DNA of 64,000 nucleotides from positions 434,001 through 498,000 of the forward strand of contig NZ_NOIG01000004.1 in NCBI RefSeq assembly GCF_002245625.1, written 5' to 3'. Below, one piece after another: positions 43,980 to 53,530 of the stretch. A program made the translations under genes and the position numbers. This DNA comes from Acidovorax kalamii (GTDB lineage Bacteria > Pseudomonadota > Gammaproteobacteria > Burkholderiales > Burkholderiaceae_C). The notes under the pieces are model-generated. The model worked only from the letters and a program-made list of their open reading frames with translations. It was not told the origin of the DNA and ran no database searches. Each line of letters starts with the position of its first letter. Within the stretch, counting starts at the first letter, position 1.

Positions 43980-45314
43980 ATGGCAATGGACAAACCGATG
44001 CTGGACGATGTGGGCTTGTGGGTGCAGGCCTTTTTGAGCCCCACCGTGCTGGTGGAGCTGGCGGCCCTGGCGGGCTGTGTGGCCCTGGCCTGGGCGTTGG
44101 TGGCGCTGCTGCAGCGCGGCCTGCAACGGGGGGATCCGCGTTCCATCCTGTTTGGTGTGCGGATCGTGGATGGCGCGCTGTTCCCGCTGCTGCTGCTGGG
44201 CCTGGCCTATGTGGCGCGCACCGTGCTGCACCACTGGGTGGCGCTGGCGGCCTTCAAGGTGGCGATCCCGGTGCTGGTGGCGCTGGTCGTGATACGCATC
44301 GGCGTGAAGGTGCTGCAGGTAGCGTATCCCGATGCCGCCTGGGTGCGGCCCATCGAGCGCTCTATCTCCTGGCTGGCCTGGCTGGGCATGGTGCTGTGGG
44401 TCACGGGGCTCCTGCCGCTGGTGCTGGACGAGCTGGACCAGATCCACTGGAAGGTGGGCGGTGCCACGCTGTCGGTGCGCACCATGATCGAAGGCGCGTT
44501 GACGGCGGGTGCTGTCCTGCTGATTGCGCTGTGGATTTCTGCGGTCATCGAGGCGCGCCTGCTGCGCTCGGCCACCGGGGCCGAGCTGTCGCTGCGCATG
44601 GCCGTGAGCAATGCCGTGCGCGCGCTGTTGGTGTTTGTGGGGCTCATGATGGCCTTGTCGGCCGTGGGCATCGACCTCACGGCCCTGTCGGTGCTGGGGG
44701 GTGCGGTGGGCGTGGGCATCGGTTTTGGCCTGCAGAAGCTTGCATCCAACTATGTAAGCGGCTTTGTCATTCTGGCCGAGCGCAGCATGCGCATTGGCGA
44801 CAACGTGCGGGTGGACAACTTCGAGGGCCGCATCACCGCCATCAATGCCCGCTACACCGTGGTGCGCTCTTCCACGGGCCGCGAATCCATCGTGCCCAAT
44901 GAAATGCTGATCACCCAGCGGGTGGAGAACCTGTCGCTGGCCGACCCCCGCGTGTGGCTGTCCACCGTGGTGAGCGTGGCCTATGAAAGCGATGTGGAAC
45001 TGGTCACCCGCCTCCTGGGCGAGGCGGCCCTGGCCAGCAGCCGGGTGCTACGCGATCCCGCGCCCAGCGTGGCCTTGTCGGCCTTTGGTGCCGACGGGCT
45101 GGAGTTCACGGTGGGCTTCTGGATTGCCGATCCCGAGAACGGCGCCTTGGGCCTGCGTTCGGAGATCAACCGCGCCATCCTGAGCGCCTTGCGCGCCCAC
45201 CAGATCGAAATCCCGTACCCCCAGCGGGTCATGCACGTGCAGGTCGATGGGGGGCTGGCGGCGGCGATGTCGCCCGGCGCTCCGGTGGCACCCGCACCGG
45301 CTCCCGCGCAGTGA
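43980..45314 (+). CDS. MscS-family mechanosensitive ion channel
   Basis: A 444-aa membrane protein with five or so helices before the MscS pore helix and beta domain. The pore-lining segment and following region are LSVLGGAVGVGIGFGLQKLA, SNYVSGFVILAERSMRIGDN and VPNEMLITQRVENLSLADPR. It releases solutes under osmotic downshock. The C-terminal 20 residues are Ala/Pro-rich. ATG 43980 or 43986 could be used. Confidence 0.92.
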   Translation: MAMDKPMLDDVGLWVQAFLSPTVLVELAALAGCVALAWALVALLQRGLQRGDPRSILFGVRIVDGALFPLLLLGLAYVARTVLHHWVALAAFKVAIPVLVALVVIRIGVKVLQVAYPDAAWVRPIERSISWLAWLGMVLWVTGLLPLVLDELDQIHWKVGGATLSVRTMIEGALTAGAVLLIALWISAVIEARLLRSATGAELSLRMAVSNAVRALLVFVGLMMALSAVGIDLTALSVLGGAVGVGIGFGLQKLASNYVSGFVILAERSMRIGDNVRVDNFEGRITAINARYTVVRSSTGRESIVPNEMLITQRVENLSLADPRVWLSTVVSVAYESDVELVTRLLGEAALASSRVLRDPAPSVALSAFGADGLEFTVGFWIADPENGALGLRSEINRAILSALRAHQIEIPYPQRVMHVQVDGGLAAAMSPGAPVAPAPAPAQ

Positions 45315-45387
45315 GTCCGGCATGCAGCCCTGGTGCCGGGTTCCGCAGGCGACAACAAACACTGGACAGTGGTCCGGCGCACTCGCC

Positions 45388-45419
45388 TATAATCGACAAA
45401 AAGCACGATCGTTCTTTTT
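45388..45419 (+). promoter_or_regulatory. etfBA promoter with TetR-type operator
   Basis: TATAAT at 45388-45393 is a perfect -10 box. A TGGACA at 45363-45368 may be a weak -35, with a long 19-nt spacer. Immediately downstream, 45398-45419 is a 22-bp palindrome with one mismatched pair: AAAAAG, then core ACGATCGT (45405-45412), then CTTTTT. It covers the expected start point. The layout fits TetR-type repression of fatty-acid or ETF genes; FadP of betaproteobacteria is a plausible binder, from memory only. Confidence 0.65.
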
Positions 45420-45528
45420 TGATCGTGCAGTCTCTGCCCCGGTCCTGTAGCAGTTGCGTTGCAGTGCGGCATAGAATGTTCCAGTTTACGTAAACGTCAA
45501 TTCAACCAACTCTCTAGGAGCCGCAGCA

Positions 45529-46278
45529 ATGAAGGTCTTGGTCCCTGTCAAGCGCGTGGTGGACTACAACGTGAAGGTCCGCGTGAAGTCGGACAACACG
45601 GGTGTGGACATCGCCAACGTGAAGATGAGCATGAACCCCTTTGACGAAATCGCCGTTGAAGAGGCCGTGCGCCTGAAAGAAAAAGGCCTGGTGACCGAAG
45701 TCATCGCAGTCTCCTGCGGCGTGGCCCAGTGCCAGGAAACCCTGCGCACCGCCATGGCCATCGGCGCCGACCGTGCCATCCTGGTCGAGACCGACGTGGA
45801 ACTGCAGCCCCTGGCCGTGGCCAAGCTGCTCAAGGCCCTGGTGGACAAGGAACAGCCTCAGCTCGTGATCCTGGGCAAGCAGGCCATCGACGACGACGCC
45901 AACCAGACCGGCCAGATGCTGGCGGCCCTGGCCGACCTGCCGCAAGCCACCAATGCCAGCAAGGTGGAACTGGCTGCTGACAAGGTCAACGTGACGCGCG
46001 AAATCGACGGCGGCCTGGAAACCCTGGCCCTGTCGCTGCCTGCTGTCATCACCACCGACCTGCGCCTGAACGAGCCCCGCTACGTCACCTTGCCCAACAT
46101 CATGAAGGCCAAGAAGAAGCAGCTGGACACCGTCAAGCCCGAAGACCTCGGCGTGGACGTGGCGCCCCGCCTCAAGACCCTGAAGGTCAGCGAGCCTGCC
46201 AAGCGCGGCGCTGGCGTCAAGGTGGCCGACGTGGCCGCCCTGGTCGAGAAACTCAAGAACGAAGCGAAGGTGATCTAA
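45529..46278 (+). CDS. etfB: electron transfer flavoprotein beta subunit
   Basis: A 249-aa ETF beta chain that binds AMP and, with EtfA, carries electrons from acyl-CoA dehydrogenases to ETF-ubiquinone oxidoreductase. Conserved segments are [60 protein letters not shown] and [21 protein letters not shown] upstream supports the start. etfA begins directly after the stop. Confidence 0.97.
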   Translation: MKVLVPVKRVVDYNVKVRVKSDNTGVDIANVKMSMNPFDEIAVEEAVRLKEKGLVTEVIAVSCGVAQCQETLRTAMAIGADRAILVETDVELQPLAVAKLLKALVDKEQPQLVILGKQAIDDDANQTGQMLAALADLPQATNASKVELAADKVNVTREIDGGLETLALSLPAVITTDLRLNEPRYVTLPNIMKAKKKQLDTVKPEDLGVDVAPRLKTLKVSEPAKRGAGVKVADVAALVEKLKNEAKVI

Positions 46279-47211
46279 ATGTCGGTACTCGTTATTGCTG
46301 AACACGACAACGCATCCATCAAGGGCGCAACCCTGAACACCGTGACGGCCGCAGCCGCTTGCGGTGGCGACGTGCATGTGCTGGTGGCTGGCCACAACGC
46401 GGGCGCTGCTGCCGCCGCCGCCGGCCAGATCGCTGGTGTGAGCAAGGTCATCCACGCCGACGCTGCCAGCCTGGCCCACGGCCTGGCCGAAAACGTGGCC
46501 GCGCAAGTGCTGGCCATTGCTTCGAGCTACAGCCACATCCTGTTTCCGGCCACCGCTAGCGGCAAGAACATCGCCCCCCGCGTGGCTGCCAAGCTGGACG
46601 TGGCCCAGATCAGCGATATCACCAAGGTCGTGAGCGCCGACACCTTCGAGCGCCCGATCTACGCCGGTAACGCCATTGCCACCGTGCAATCGGGCGACGC
46701 GGTGAAGGTCATCACCGTGCGCACCACGGGTTTTGACGCCGCTGCCGCCTCCGGTGGCAGCGCCGCTGTCGAAACCGCTGCTGCCACTGCCGATGCGGGC
46801 AAGAGCAGCTACGTGGGCAGCGAAATCGCCAAGAGCGACCGCCCCGAACTCACTGCCGCCAAGATCATCGTCTCCGGTGGCCGCGCGCTGGGCAGCAAGG
46901 AAAAGTTCGACGAAGTCATCACCCCCCTGGCCGACAAGCTGGGTGCCGCCATCGGTGCCAGCCGCGCTGCGGTGGATGCGGGCTACGCCCCGAACGACCT
47001 GCAGGTGGGCCAGACCGGCAAGATCGTCGCGCCGCAGCTGTACATCGCCGCTGGCATCTCGGGCGCCATCCAGCACTTGGCTGGCATGAAGGATTCCAAG
47101 GTGATCGTTGCGATCAACAAGGACCCCGAAGCCCCCATCTTCAGCGTGGCCGACTACGGCCTGGAAGCCGACCTGTTCACGGCCGTGCCGGAACTGGTGA
47201 AGGCGCTGTAA
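46279..47211 (+). CDS. etfA: electron transfer flavoprotein alpha subunit
   Basis: A 310-aa FAD-binding ETF alpha chain. Its C-terminal FAD domain shows [60 protein letters not shown] and [20 protein letters not shown]. It begins directly after the etfB stop with no gap. A terminator follows, then the acyl-CoA dehydrogenase, its likely electron donor partner. Confidence 0.97.
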   Translation: MSVLVIAEHDNASIKGATLNTVTAAAACGGDVHVLVAGHNAGAAAAAAGQIAGVSKVIHADAASLAHGLAENVAAQVLAIASSYSHILFPATASGKNIAPRVAAKLDVAQISDITKVVSADTFERPIYAGNAIATVQSGDAVKVITVRTTGFDAAAASGGSAAVETAAATADAGKSSYVGSEIAKSDRPELTAAKIIVSGGRALGSKEKFDEVITPLADKLGAAIGASRAAVDAGYAPNDLQVGQTGKIVAPQLYIAAGISGAIQHLAGMKDSKVIVAINKDPEAPIFSVADYGLEADLFTAVPELVKAL

Positions 47212-47236
47212 GGCGCCCTGGCCCCATAGCCGCTAC

Positions 47237-47266
47237 AAAAGGCATCGCTTGCGATGCCTTTTTTTT
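47237..47266 (+). terminator. intrinsic terminator after etfA
   Basis: AAAAGGCATCGC and GCGATGCCTTTT form a 12-bp stem with a 2-nt loop, followed by more T residues. The acyl-CoA dehydrogenase starts 24 bp later, so it is either read through or transcribed from its own start. Confidence 0.87.
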
Positions 47267-47289
47267 GACGAAATTTCCCGGAGACCCCC

Positions 47290-49080
47290 ATGAGCTACAC
47301 CGCCCCCGTCAAGGACATGCTGTTCGATATCGAGCACCTGGCCAACATCGAACAGATCGCGCAGATCCCCGGCTTTGAAGATGCCGGCCTGGACACCGCC
47401 GCCGCCGTGCTGGAAGAGTGCGCCAAGTTCAACGAGGGCGTGCTGGCTCCGCTCAACTTCGAAGGCGACAAGAACCCGTCGAGCTTTCAATCCGGCGTGG
47501 TCACCACCACCCCCGGCTTCAAGGACGCATTCCGCCAGTACGGCGAGGGCGGCTGGCAGGGCCTGCAGCACCCGGCCGACTTTGGCGGCCAGGGCCTGCC
47601 CAAGACCATCGGTGCGGCCTGCATCGAGATGACCAACAGCGCCAACATGAGCTTTGCGCTGTGCCCGCTGCTGACTGACGGCGCCATCGAGGCGCTGCTC
47701 ACGGCTGGCAGCGACGAGCTCAAGGCCACCTACCTCGAAAAACTGGTGACGGGCGAGTGGACCGGCACCATGAACCTGACCGAGCCCCAGGCCGGTTCGG
47801 ACCTCGCGCTGGTGCGTTCGCGCGCCGAGCCGCAGCCCGACGGCAGCTACAAGGTTTTTGGCACCAAGATCTTCATCACCTATGGCGAGCACGACATGGC
47901 CGCCAACATCGTGCACCTGGTGCTGGCCCGCGTGCAGGGTGCGCCCGAGGGCGTGAAGGGCATCAGCCTGTTCGTGGTGCCCAAGTTCCTGGTCAACAAG
48001 GATGGCTCGCTGGGCGCGCGCAACGACGCGCACTGCGTGAGCATCGAGCACAAGCTGGGCATCAAGGCATCGCCCACCGCCGTGCTGCAATTCGGCGATA
48101 ACGGTGGTGCCGTCGGTTATCTGGTGGGCGAGGAAAACCGGGGCCTCGAATACATGTTCATCATGATGAACGCCGCGCGCTACGCCGTGGGCATGCAGGG
48201 CATCGCGATTGCCGAGCGCGCCTACCAGAAGGCCGTGCAGTACGCGAAAGACCGCGTGCAAAGCCGCCCGGTGGACGGCAGCATCGCCGCCAGCGCGCCC
48301 ATCATTCACCACCCCGATGTGAAGCGCATGCTCATGACCATGCGCGCCTACACCGAAGGCTGCCGCGCCATGGCCACGGTGGCCGCTGCCGCGTTTGACG
48401 CTGCACACCACCACCCCGACGCCGACACGCGCAAACAGAACCAGGCGTTCTACGAATTCATGGTGCCGCTGGTCAAGGGCTACAGCACCGAGATGAGCCA
48501 GGAAGTCACCAGCCTGGGCGTGCAGGTGCATGGCGGCATGGGCTTCATCGAAGAAACGGGCGCTGCGCAGTACTACCGCGACGCCAAGATCCTCACCATC
48601 TACGAAGGCACCACCGCCATCCAGGCCAACGACCTGGTGGGCCGCAAGACGGCGCGCGACGGCGGCCAGACGGCCAAGGGCATCGCCGCGCAGATCGAAA
48701 AGACCGAAGCCGACCTGCTGGCCAGTGGCACGCCCGCTGCCCTGGCCGTGGCCAAGCGCCTGACGGCCGCGCGCAAGGCGCTGCTCGATGTGATTGACTT
48801 TGTGGCTGGTGGCACCAAGGCCCAGCCCAACGCCGTGTTTGCGGGTAGCGTGCCCTACCTGATGCTTGCGGGCAATGTGGTGGCGGGCTGGCAGCTGGCG
48901 CGCAGCCTGCTGGTGGCGCAGGACCTGTTGCAAAAGGGACAGGACCAAGCCTTCATGCGCGCAAAAATCACCACGGCACAGTTCTATGCCGACCACATCC
49001 TGGTGAAGGCCCCCGGCCTGCGCGACAGCATTGTGGAAGGCGCGGCCAGCGTGACCGAGCTGGCGCTGGACGCCTTCTGA
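47290..49080 (+). CDS. acyl-CoA dehydrogenase, long form with C-terminal extension
   Basis: A 596-aa flavoenzyme of the long family that includes DmdC and FadE-like proteins adjacent to etf genes. The N-terminal segment is VKDMLFDIEHLANIEQIAQI. FAD and substrate segments are MNLTEPQAGSDLALVRSRAE and GTKIFITYGEHDMAANIVHL. The catalytic-base region is ILTIYEGTTAIQANDLVGRK. About 120 extra residues follow the core. The exact acyl-CoA substrate cannot be read from sequence. Reduced FAD passes electrons to EtfAB encoded upstream. Confidence 0.93.
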   Translation: MSYTAPVKDMLFDIEHLANIEQIAQIPGFEDAGLDTAAAVLEECAKFNEGVLAPLNFEGDKNPSSFQSGVVTTTPGFKDAFRQYGEGGWQGLQHPADFGGQGLPKTIGAACIEMTNSANMSFALCPLLTDGAIEALLTAGSDELKATYLEKLVTGEWTGTMNLTEPQAGSDLALVRSRAEPQPDGSYKVFGTKIFITYGEHDMAANIVHLVLARVQGAPEGVKGISLFVVPKFLVNKDGSLGARNDAHCVSIEHKLGIKASPTAVLQFGDNGGAVGYLVGEENRGLEYMFIMMNAARYAVGMQGIAIAERAYQKAVQYAKDRVQSRPVDGSIAASAPIIHHPDVKRMLMTMRAYTEGCRAMATVAAAAFDAAHHHPDADTRKQNQAFYEFMVPLVKGYSTEMSQEVTSLGVQVHGGMGFIEETGAAQYYRDAKILTIYEGTTAIQANDLVGRKTARDGGQTAKGIAAQIEKTEADLLASGTPAALAVAKRLTAARKALLDVIDFVAGGTKAQPNAVFAGSVPYLMLAGNVVAGWQLARSLLVAQDLLQKGQDQAFMRAKITTAQFYADHILVKAPGLRDSIVEGAASVTELALDAF

Positions 49081-49128
49081 GGCGCGGCGAGCGAGCTGTG
49101 AGGAGACGCACCCCTGTGCTGCAGGGTG

Positions 49129-49185
49129 CTATAAAAATAATAGCTGCTAGCGCATATCCATCAGGCGGTAGCGGCCCATTTCATC
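49129..49185. repeat. family-2 dispersed repeat upstream of the nitronate monooxygenase gene
   Basis: CTATAAAAATAATAGCTGCT, then AGCGCATATCC, CAGGCGGTAGCGGCCCATTT. Shares GATAGCTGCT/AATAGCTGCT and CAGGCGGnAnCGGCC with the copy at 9289-9350. Confidence 0.72.
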
Positions 49186-49213
49186 CTAATTTCTTGTCCT
49201 GGAAGTTGTTGCC

Positions 49214-50167
49214 ATGTCCAAACTGCCACCCGTGCTGCAAAACCTGTCGCTGCCTGTCATCGGCTCGCCGCTGTTCATCATCAGCAACCCCAAGCTCGTG
49301 ATCGAGCAGTGCAAGGCCGGTGTGGTGGGCTCCATGCCCGCGCTCAACGCCCGCCCTGCCGAACTGCTCGACGAATGGCTGGCCGAGATCACCGAGACCC
49401 TGGCCGCCTACAACAAGGCCAACCCCGACAAGCCCGCCGCGCCGTTTGCCATCAACCAGATCGTGCACAAGAGCAACGACCGGCTGGAGCACGACATGCA
49501 GGTCTGCGCCAAGTACAAGGTGCCGATCATCATCACCAGCCTGGGTGCGCGTGAGGACGTGAACCAGGCCGTGCATGGCTGGGGCGGTGTGGTGCTGCAC
49601 GACATCATCAACAACAAGTTCGCGCGCAAGGCCATCGAGAAGGGCGCCGACGGCCTGATCGCAGTGGCCGCCGGTGCGGGCGGCCATGCGGGCGTGAAGA
49701 GCCCCTTTGCGCTGATCCAGGAGATCCGCCAGTGGTTCGATGGCCCGGTGGCCCTGAGCGGCTCCATCGCCAGCGGCGGCGCCGTGCTGGCCGCGCAGGC
49801 CATGGGGGCGGACTTCGGCTACATCGGCTCGGCCTTCATTGCCACGCACGAGGCACGCGCCAGCGATGCGTACAAGCAGGCCATCGTCGAAGGCAGCTCG
49901 GACGACATCGTCTACAGCAACCTGTTCACCGGCGTGCATGGCAACTACCTGGCACCCTCGATCCGTGCCGCAGGCATGGACCCGGACAACCTGCCCGAGT
50001 CCGACCCGAGCAAGATGAACTTTGGCGGCGACGCCAAGAAGGCCTGGAAGGACATCTGGGGCTGCGGCCAGGGCATTGGCGCCATCAGCGCCGTGACCAG
50101 CACCGCCGAGCTGGTGGCCAGGCTGCGCAGCGAGTACGAGGCGGCACGCGCGCGCCTGAAGCTCTGA
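49214..50167 (+). CDS. nitronate monooxygenase / 2-nitropropane dioxygenase-family flavoprotein
   Basis: A 317-aa FMN TIM-barrel protein. Signatures are VIGSPLFIISNPKLVIEQCK, GVVGSMPALNARPAELLDEW, AVAAGAGGHAGVKSPFALIQ and ALSGSIASGGAVLAAQAMGA, with GYIGSAFIATHEA at the phosphate-binding end. It oxidises nitronates or related compounds; some family members are enoyl reductase-like. GGAAG lies upstream of the ATG. Confidence 0.88.
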   Translation: MSKLPPVLQNLSLPVIGSPLFIISNPKLVIEQCKAGVVGSMPALNARPAELLDEWLAEITETLAAYNKANPDKPAAPFAINQIVHKSNDRLEHDMQVCAKYKVPIIITSLGAREDVNQAVHGWGGVVLHDIINNKFARKAIEKGADGLIAVAAGAGGHAGVKSPFALIQEIRQWFDGPVALSGSIASGGAVLAAQAMGADFGYIGSAFIATHEARASDAYKQAIVEGSSDDIVYSNLFTGVHGNYLAPSIRAAGMDPDNLPESDPSKMNFGGDAKKAWKDIWGCGQGIGAISAVTSTAELVARLRSEYEAARARLKL

Positions 50168-50420
50168 TGCTGCGCTGATCCTCTGTTTTTCGGCCGTTAT
50201 CCACGCCAGTTGCATGGCGTGGTGGCGGCCCGAGAGACACCGGTTTCGCCCACCCAGCGCGTCACGCGCACGGTGGGCGAAGTCGTTTCAAGCACCTTCG
50301 CGCAAGGGCAAACCCCCATAAACCGGCCCCCGGTGGCTGCAGATAATGGTGATGAACAATAACCAAAGCAAGCCGGCTTTGGTGGCGGGTTCAGCACATT
50401 CTTTGCAAGGTGGGTGCGCG

Positions 50421-51554
50421 ATGGTTCGTTCTTTGGTAGTGCTGCTGGCGGCCTTGTGCGCGACCGGGTTGGGCCATGCCCGCAACGAGGGCGTGACCGC
50501 CGACGAGATCCGCCTCGGGGCATCGGCCGTGCTGTCGGGGCCGTTGGGCCCGCAGACGGCGCAGTATGGCGAGGGCTCGCGGCTCATGTTCGACGCGGTG
50601 AACGCCCAAGGCGGCGTGCATGGCCGCATGATCCGCTACACCACGCTGGATGACGGCTTCGATCCGCAAAAGGCGGTGGAAAACACCCGCCAGCTGCTGG
50701 AGACCGACAAGGTCTTCATGATCTACAACAGCACGGGCACGGCGCAGACGGCCGCCATCCTGCCGCTGATCAAGGAGCACCGCACGCCGCTGTTCGGCCC
50801 GGTCACCGGTGCATCGGTGTTCCGCGAAACCTTCAATCCCTATGTGTTCCATGTGCGCGCGGGGTATGCCAGCGAAGCCAGCAGGATCGTCTCGCAGATG
50901 CGCCAGCAGGGCATCAGCCGGGTGGTGGTGTTCTACCAGGACGACGGCCTGGGCAAGACCCTGGCCGCCGAGCTGAAGAAGGCGTCGGACGACGAAAAGC
51001 TGCCCTTCGTCGCCGAAATCAAGGTAGACCCCAAACAACCCGACTTCGCCGCTGCGGCCGCCGCCACCGAAAAGGCGCAGCCGCAGGCAGTGATCGTGGC
51101 CACGGCGGGGACCACCTTCACGCACTACATCAAGGCCGTGCAGGCCACGGCCGCGCGGCCTGCCTACTACGGGTTCTCGGTCGCCAGCCTGGATGTGATC
51201 AACCGCGAACTCAAGGACAAGGCGCGCGGCATCATCCTCGCGCAGATCATGCCGTCGCTGCGCAACACCACCATCCCGGTGGTGGCCGAGTACCTGAGCC
51301 TGCTGCGCGCCAAGTCGCCCAACGCGCAACCTTCTGCGTCGCAATTCGAAGGGTTTGTGCATGCACGCCTGCTGGTGGAGGGCTTGCGGCGCACCGGGCG
51401 CAACCTGACCACCGAATCGTTCACCAAGACCATGGAAGACGCGGGCGAAATTTCGTTCGGCCGCTTCAGCGTGAAGTATTCGCCCAAGAGCCACAACGGC
51501 TCCACCTATGTCGAGCTGGCGATCGTGGATGCGGAAGGCAGCCTGCGGTACTGA
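50421..51554 (+). CDS. Liv-type ABC substrate-binding protein, orphan
   Basis: A 377-aa precursor with a short Sec signal (MVRSLVVLLAALCATGLGHA). The type I binding domain has IRLGASAVLSGPLGPQTAQY, FMIYNSTGTAQTAAILPLIK, RVVVFYQDDGLGKTLAAELK and FEGFVHARLLVEGLRRTGRN. AAGGTGG precedes ATG 50421, which is chosen over upstream starts because the signal peptide begins there. No transporter genes are adjacent. The 250 bp before it shows no other gene. Confidence 0.87.
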   Translation: MVRSLVVLLAALCATGLGHARNEGVTADEIRLGASAVLSGPLGPQTAQYGEGSRLMFDAVNAQGGVHGRMIRYTTLDDGFDPQKAVENTRQLLETDKVFMIYNSTGTAQTAAILPLIKEHRTPLFGPVTGASVFRETFNPYVFHVRAGYASEASRIVSQMRQQGISRVVVFYQDDGLGKTLAAELKKASDDEKLPFVAEIKVDPKQPDFAAAAAATEKAQPQAVIVATAGTTFTHYIKAVQATAARPAYYGFSVASLDVINRELKDKARGIILAQIMPSLRNTTIPVVAEYLSLLRAKSPNAQPSASQFEGFVHARLLVEGLRRTGRNLTTESFTKTMEDAGEISFGRFSVKYSPKSHNGSTYVELAIVDAEGSLRY

Positions 51555-51725
51555 GTCTGGATGGGTGCGCAGGCCTGCGCAGAACAGGGGGTGTCGCGCC
51601 AAGCGCAGAGCGATTGCCCATAAATCGTGCCGACAGAGGACAATAGAGGCTTTTGCCTGCTGTTGCGGCCCTTTTCGGCCTCGGCAAGGCTCCATACCCC
51701 GGCACCTTACCGACCCCGCGCAGCC

Positions 51726-52844
51726 ATGTCGTCCTCTCCCTCCCGCACACCCCTGATCGACATGGTCAAGGCCATGGCGTGCATCACCATCGTGTGGCAC
51801 CACCTGGCCTTCTACGGGCCCATGTCGGACATCGCCCAGCCCCTGGCCCCGGCCCTGATGGCGTGGCTGTATGACTATGGGCGCATGGCGGTGCAGGTGT
51901 TTCTGGTGCTGGGCGGCTACCTGGCTGCCGCCAGCCTGGCGCCCCAGGGCGTGGCGCGGTTTGACCATGCGGGCAATGCGGTGGCCAAGCGTTTTGTGCG
52001 CCTGGTCGTGCCCTACGCGGTGGCGCTGTTGTTGACCGTGGTGGTGGCCGCGCTGGTGCGGCCCTGGATGGCGCATCCTTCGGTGCCCGAGGAGCCGACC
52101 CTGGCGCAGCTGCTGGCCAATGCCCTGCTGCTGCAGGACATCGTGGATGAAGATGCCCTGTCGGCCGGGGTCTGGTACGTGGCTATCGACTTCCAGCTGT
52201 TTGCACTGAGCGTGCTGGTCTGGGCGGGCGTCCGGGCGCTGCCGGGCGCATGGGCGCAGCGGCACGGGGCTGCGCTGGCCCGGGCGATCATCGTGGCCGG
52301 TGTGGCGGCATCGCTGTGGGTCTTCAACCGCATGGCGGGGCTCGACATGTGGGCCATCTACTTCTTTGGCGCCTATGGCCTGGGCATGCTGGCCTTCTGG
52401 GCCGTGCGCGCGCCCAGCCCGGTGGGGTGGCTGAGCGCCATCGTGCTGCTGGGCGGTGGGGCCCTGGCGATGGATTTCCGGGGCCGCATCGTGGTGGCGC
52501 TGGTCACGGCGCTGTGCCTGGTGGTGGCGCTGCGGTCTGAGCGTGTGCGTGGCTGGGGGGGCTTTGCGCCGCTGGTGCGCGTGGGGCAGATATCCTACTC
52601 CATCTTCCTTGTGCACTTTGCCGTGTGCCTGCTCGTCAACGCGGTAGTCAGCCATTTATGGCCTGCGTCGCCGGTGCCCAATGCGCTGGGCATGCTGCTG
52701 GCGTTTGTGCTGTCCCTTGCTGCCGGGCGTCTGTTGTACCTGCGGGTGGAGCAGCATGTGCCCACCTGGTCAACCGCCTTGCGCTGGCAGGCGGGGCTGG
52801 TTGGTACTGGTCTGCTGGTCGCCGTCTCCAACAACGGGTTCTGA
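51726..52844 (+). CDS. acyltransferase family 3 membrane protein
   Basis: A 372-aa integral membrane protein with about 10 helices. The conserved acyltransferase-3 histidine is in MACITIVWHHLAFYGP near residue 25, and QISYSIFLVHFAVCLLVNAV lies near the C-terminus. Such proteins O-acetylate or O-acylate sugars or lipids at the membrane; the acceptor is unknown. Upstream starts lack the hydrophobic context, so 51726 is preferred. Confidence 0.87.
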   Translation: MSSSPSRTPLIDMVKAMACITIVWHHLAFYGPMSDIAQPLAPALMAWLYDYGRMAVQVFLVLGGYLAAASLAPQGVARFDHAGNAVAKRFVRLVVPYAVALLLTVVVAALVRPWMAHPSVPEEPTLAQLLANALLLQDIVDEDALSAGVWYVAIDFQLFALSVLVWAGVRALPGAWAQRHGAALARAIIVAGVAASLWVFNRMAGLDMWAIYFFGAYGLGMLAFWAVRAPSPVGWLSAIVLLGGGALAMDFRGRIVVALVTALCLVVALRSERVRGWGGFAPLVRVGQISYSIFLVHFAVCLLVNAVVSHLWPASPVPNALGMLLAFVLSLAAGRLLYLRVEQHVPTWSTALRWQAGLVGTGLLVAVSNNGF

Positions 52845-52872
52845 TTCTGAGTGAGGGCTCGCCAAGAGCCCT

Positions 52873-53274
52873 TCAACGCTGCAGCTTGCGCTCGCGCCGC
52901 TTGCGCTGCCGGTCCAGGAACCAGGCCATGAAGGGCAGGATCAGCATCGAGCCCGGGATCACCCAGATGAACAGGTAGGGGCTCACGGACGATGCCGACC
53001 GCATCACATCGCGCAGATGGGCGCGTTCATCGGTCGTCCAGTTGCCCTGGCGGCGCTGCTGCACCAGCCACACCACCGATCCCTTCATGGTGGCCATCTC
53101 GCGCTTGAGACGGCTCTTTTCACGGCTGTTACCCGCCAGGAAGGAGCAGAACCATTCGGGCGCCCGCTCCATGCGGCTCTGGAAGGCGAGGGTGGAGTCC
53201 GGGTCGAACTGATCGATGGACGGGGGCAGGTCTGGCGTGTTCCGGGCGGGCGGTGTGGTCATGGCGGCTGCCAT
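52873..53274 (-). CDS. small conserved-looking protein with one C-terminal membrane helix
   Basis: 133 aa. Residues ~1-95 are soluble and charged (FDPDSTLAFQSRMERAPEWF; LAGNSREKSRLKREMATMKG). A single hydrophobic helix (YLFIWVIPGSMLILPFMAWF) precedes a basic tail LDRQRKRRERKLQR. The proline-glycine helix followed by a basic end recalls the membrane-proximal part of LETM1-like proteins; that resemblance is weak. Start 53274 or 53262. Function is unknown. Confidence 0.65.
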   Translation of the reverse strand: MAAAMTTPPARNTPDLPPSIDQFDPDSTLAFQSRMERAPEWFCSFLAGNSREKSRLKREMATMKGSVVWLVQQRRQGNWTTDERAHLRDVMRSASSVSPYLFIWVIPGSMLILPFMAWFLDRQRKRRERKLQR

Positions 53275-53394
53275 TGTCGCGGCTCATGGCGCTTTGCACC
53301 ACCCCAATCCATGGCACCCACGCCATCCAGACGGGGTCAATGGGAACAGACGGCGCTCAGCGCTCCAGGAGGCTCCTGTTACCCCGTAACCTCA

Positions 53395-53520
53395 GAGACT
53401 GGCGCGCCCAAAGGCCAGGGCAGCCAAGCAAGGGCCGCCCCGCCGCGAGGGCTGCGTCCCCCTGCCCGCAGAGCGCAGCGCTGCGAGAGCGGGGGGAGGC
53501 GGCGCAGCCGCTCAGGGGGG
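53395..53520 (-). repeat. family-1 3'-end repeat, copy F
   Basis: On the minus strand it begins CCCCCCTGAGCGGCTGCGCC 10 nt after the rnk stop, with the same loop and tail as copy E, ending GGGCGCGCCAGTCTC. The remaining 53275-53394 holds no recognisable gene. Confidence 0.87.
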
Positions 53521-53530
53521 TGTTCCGAAT

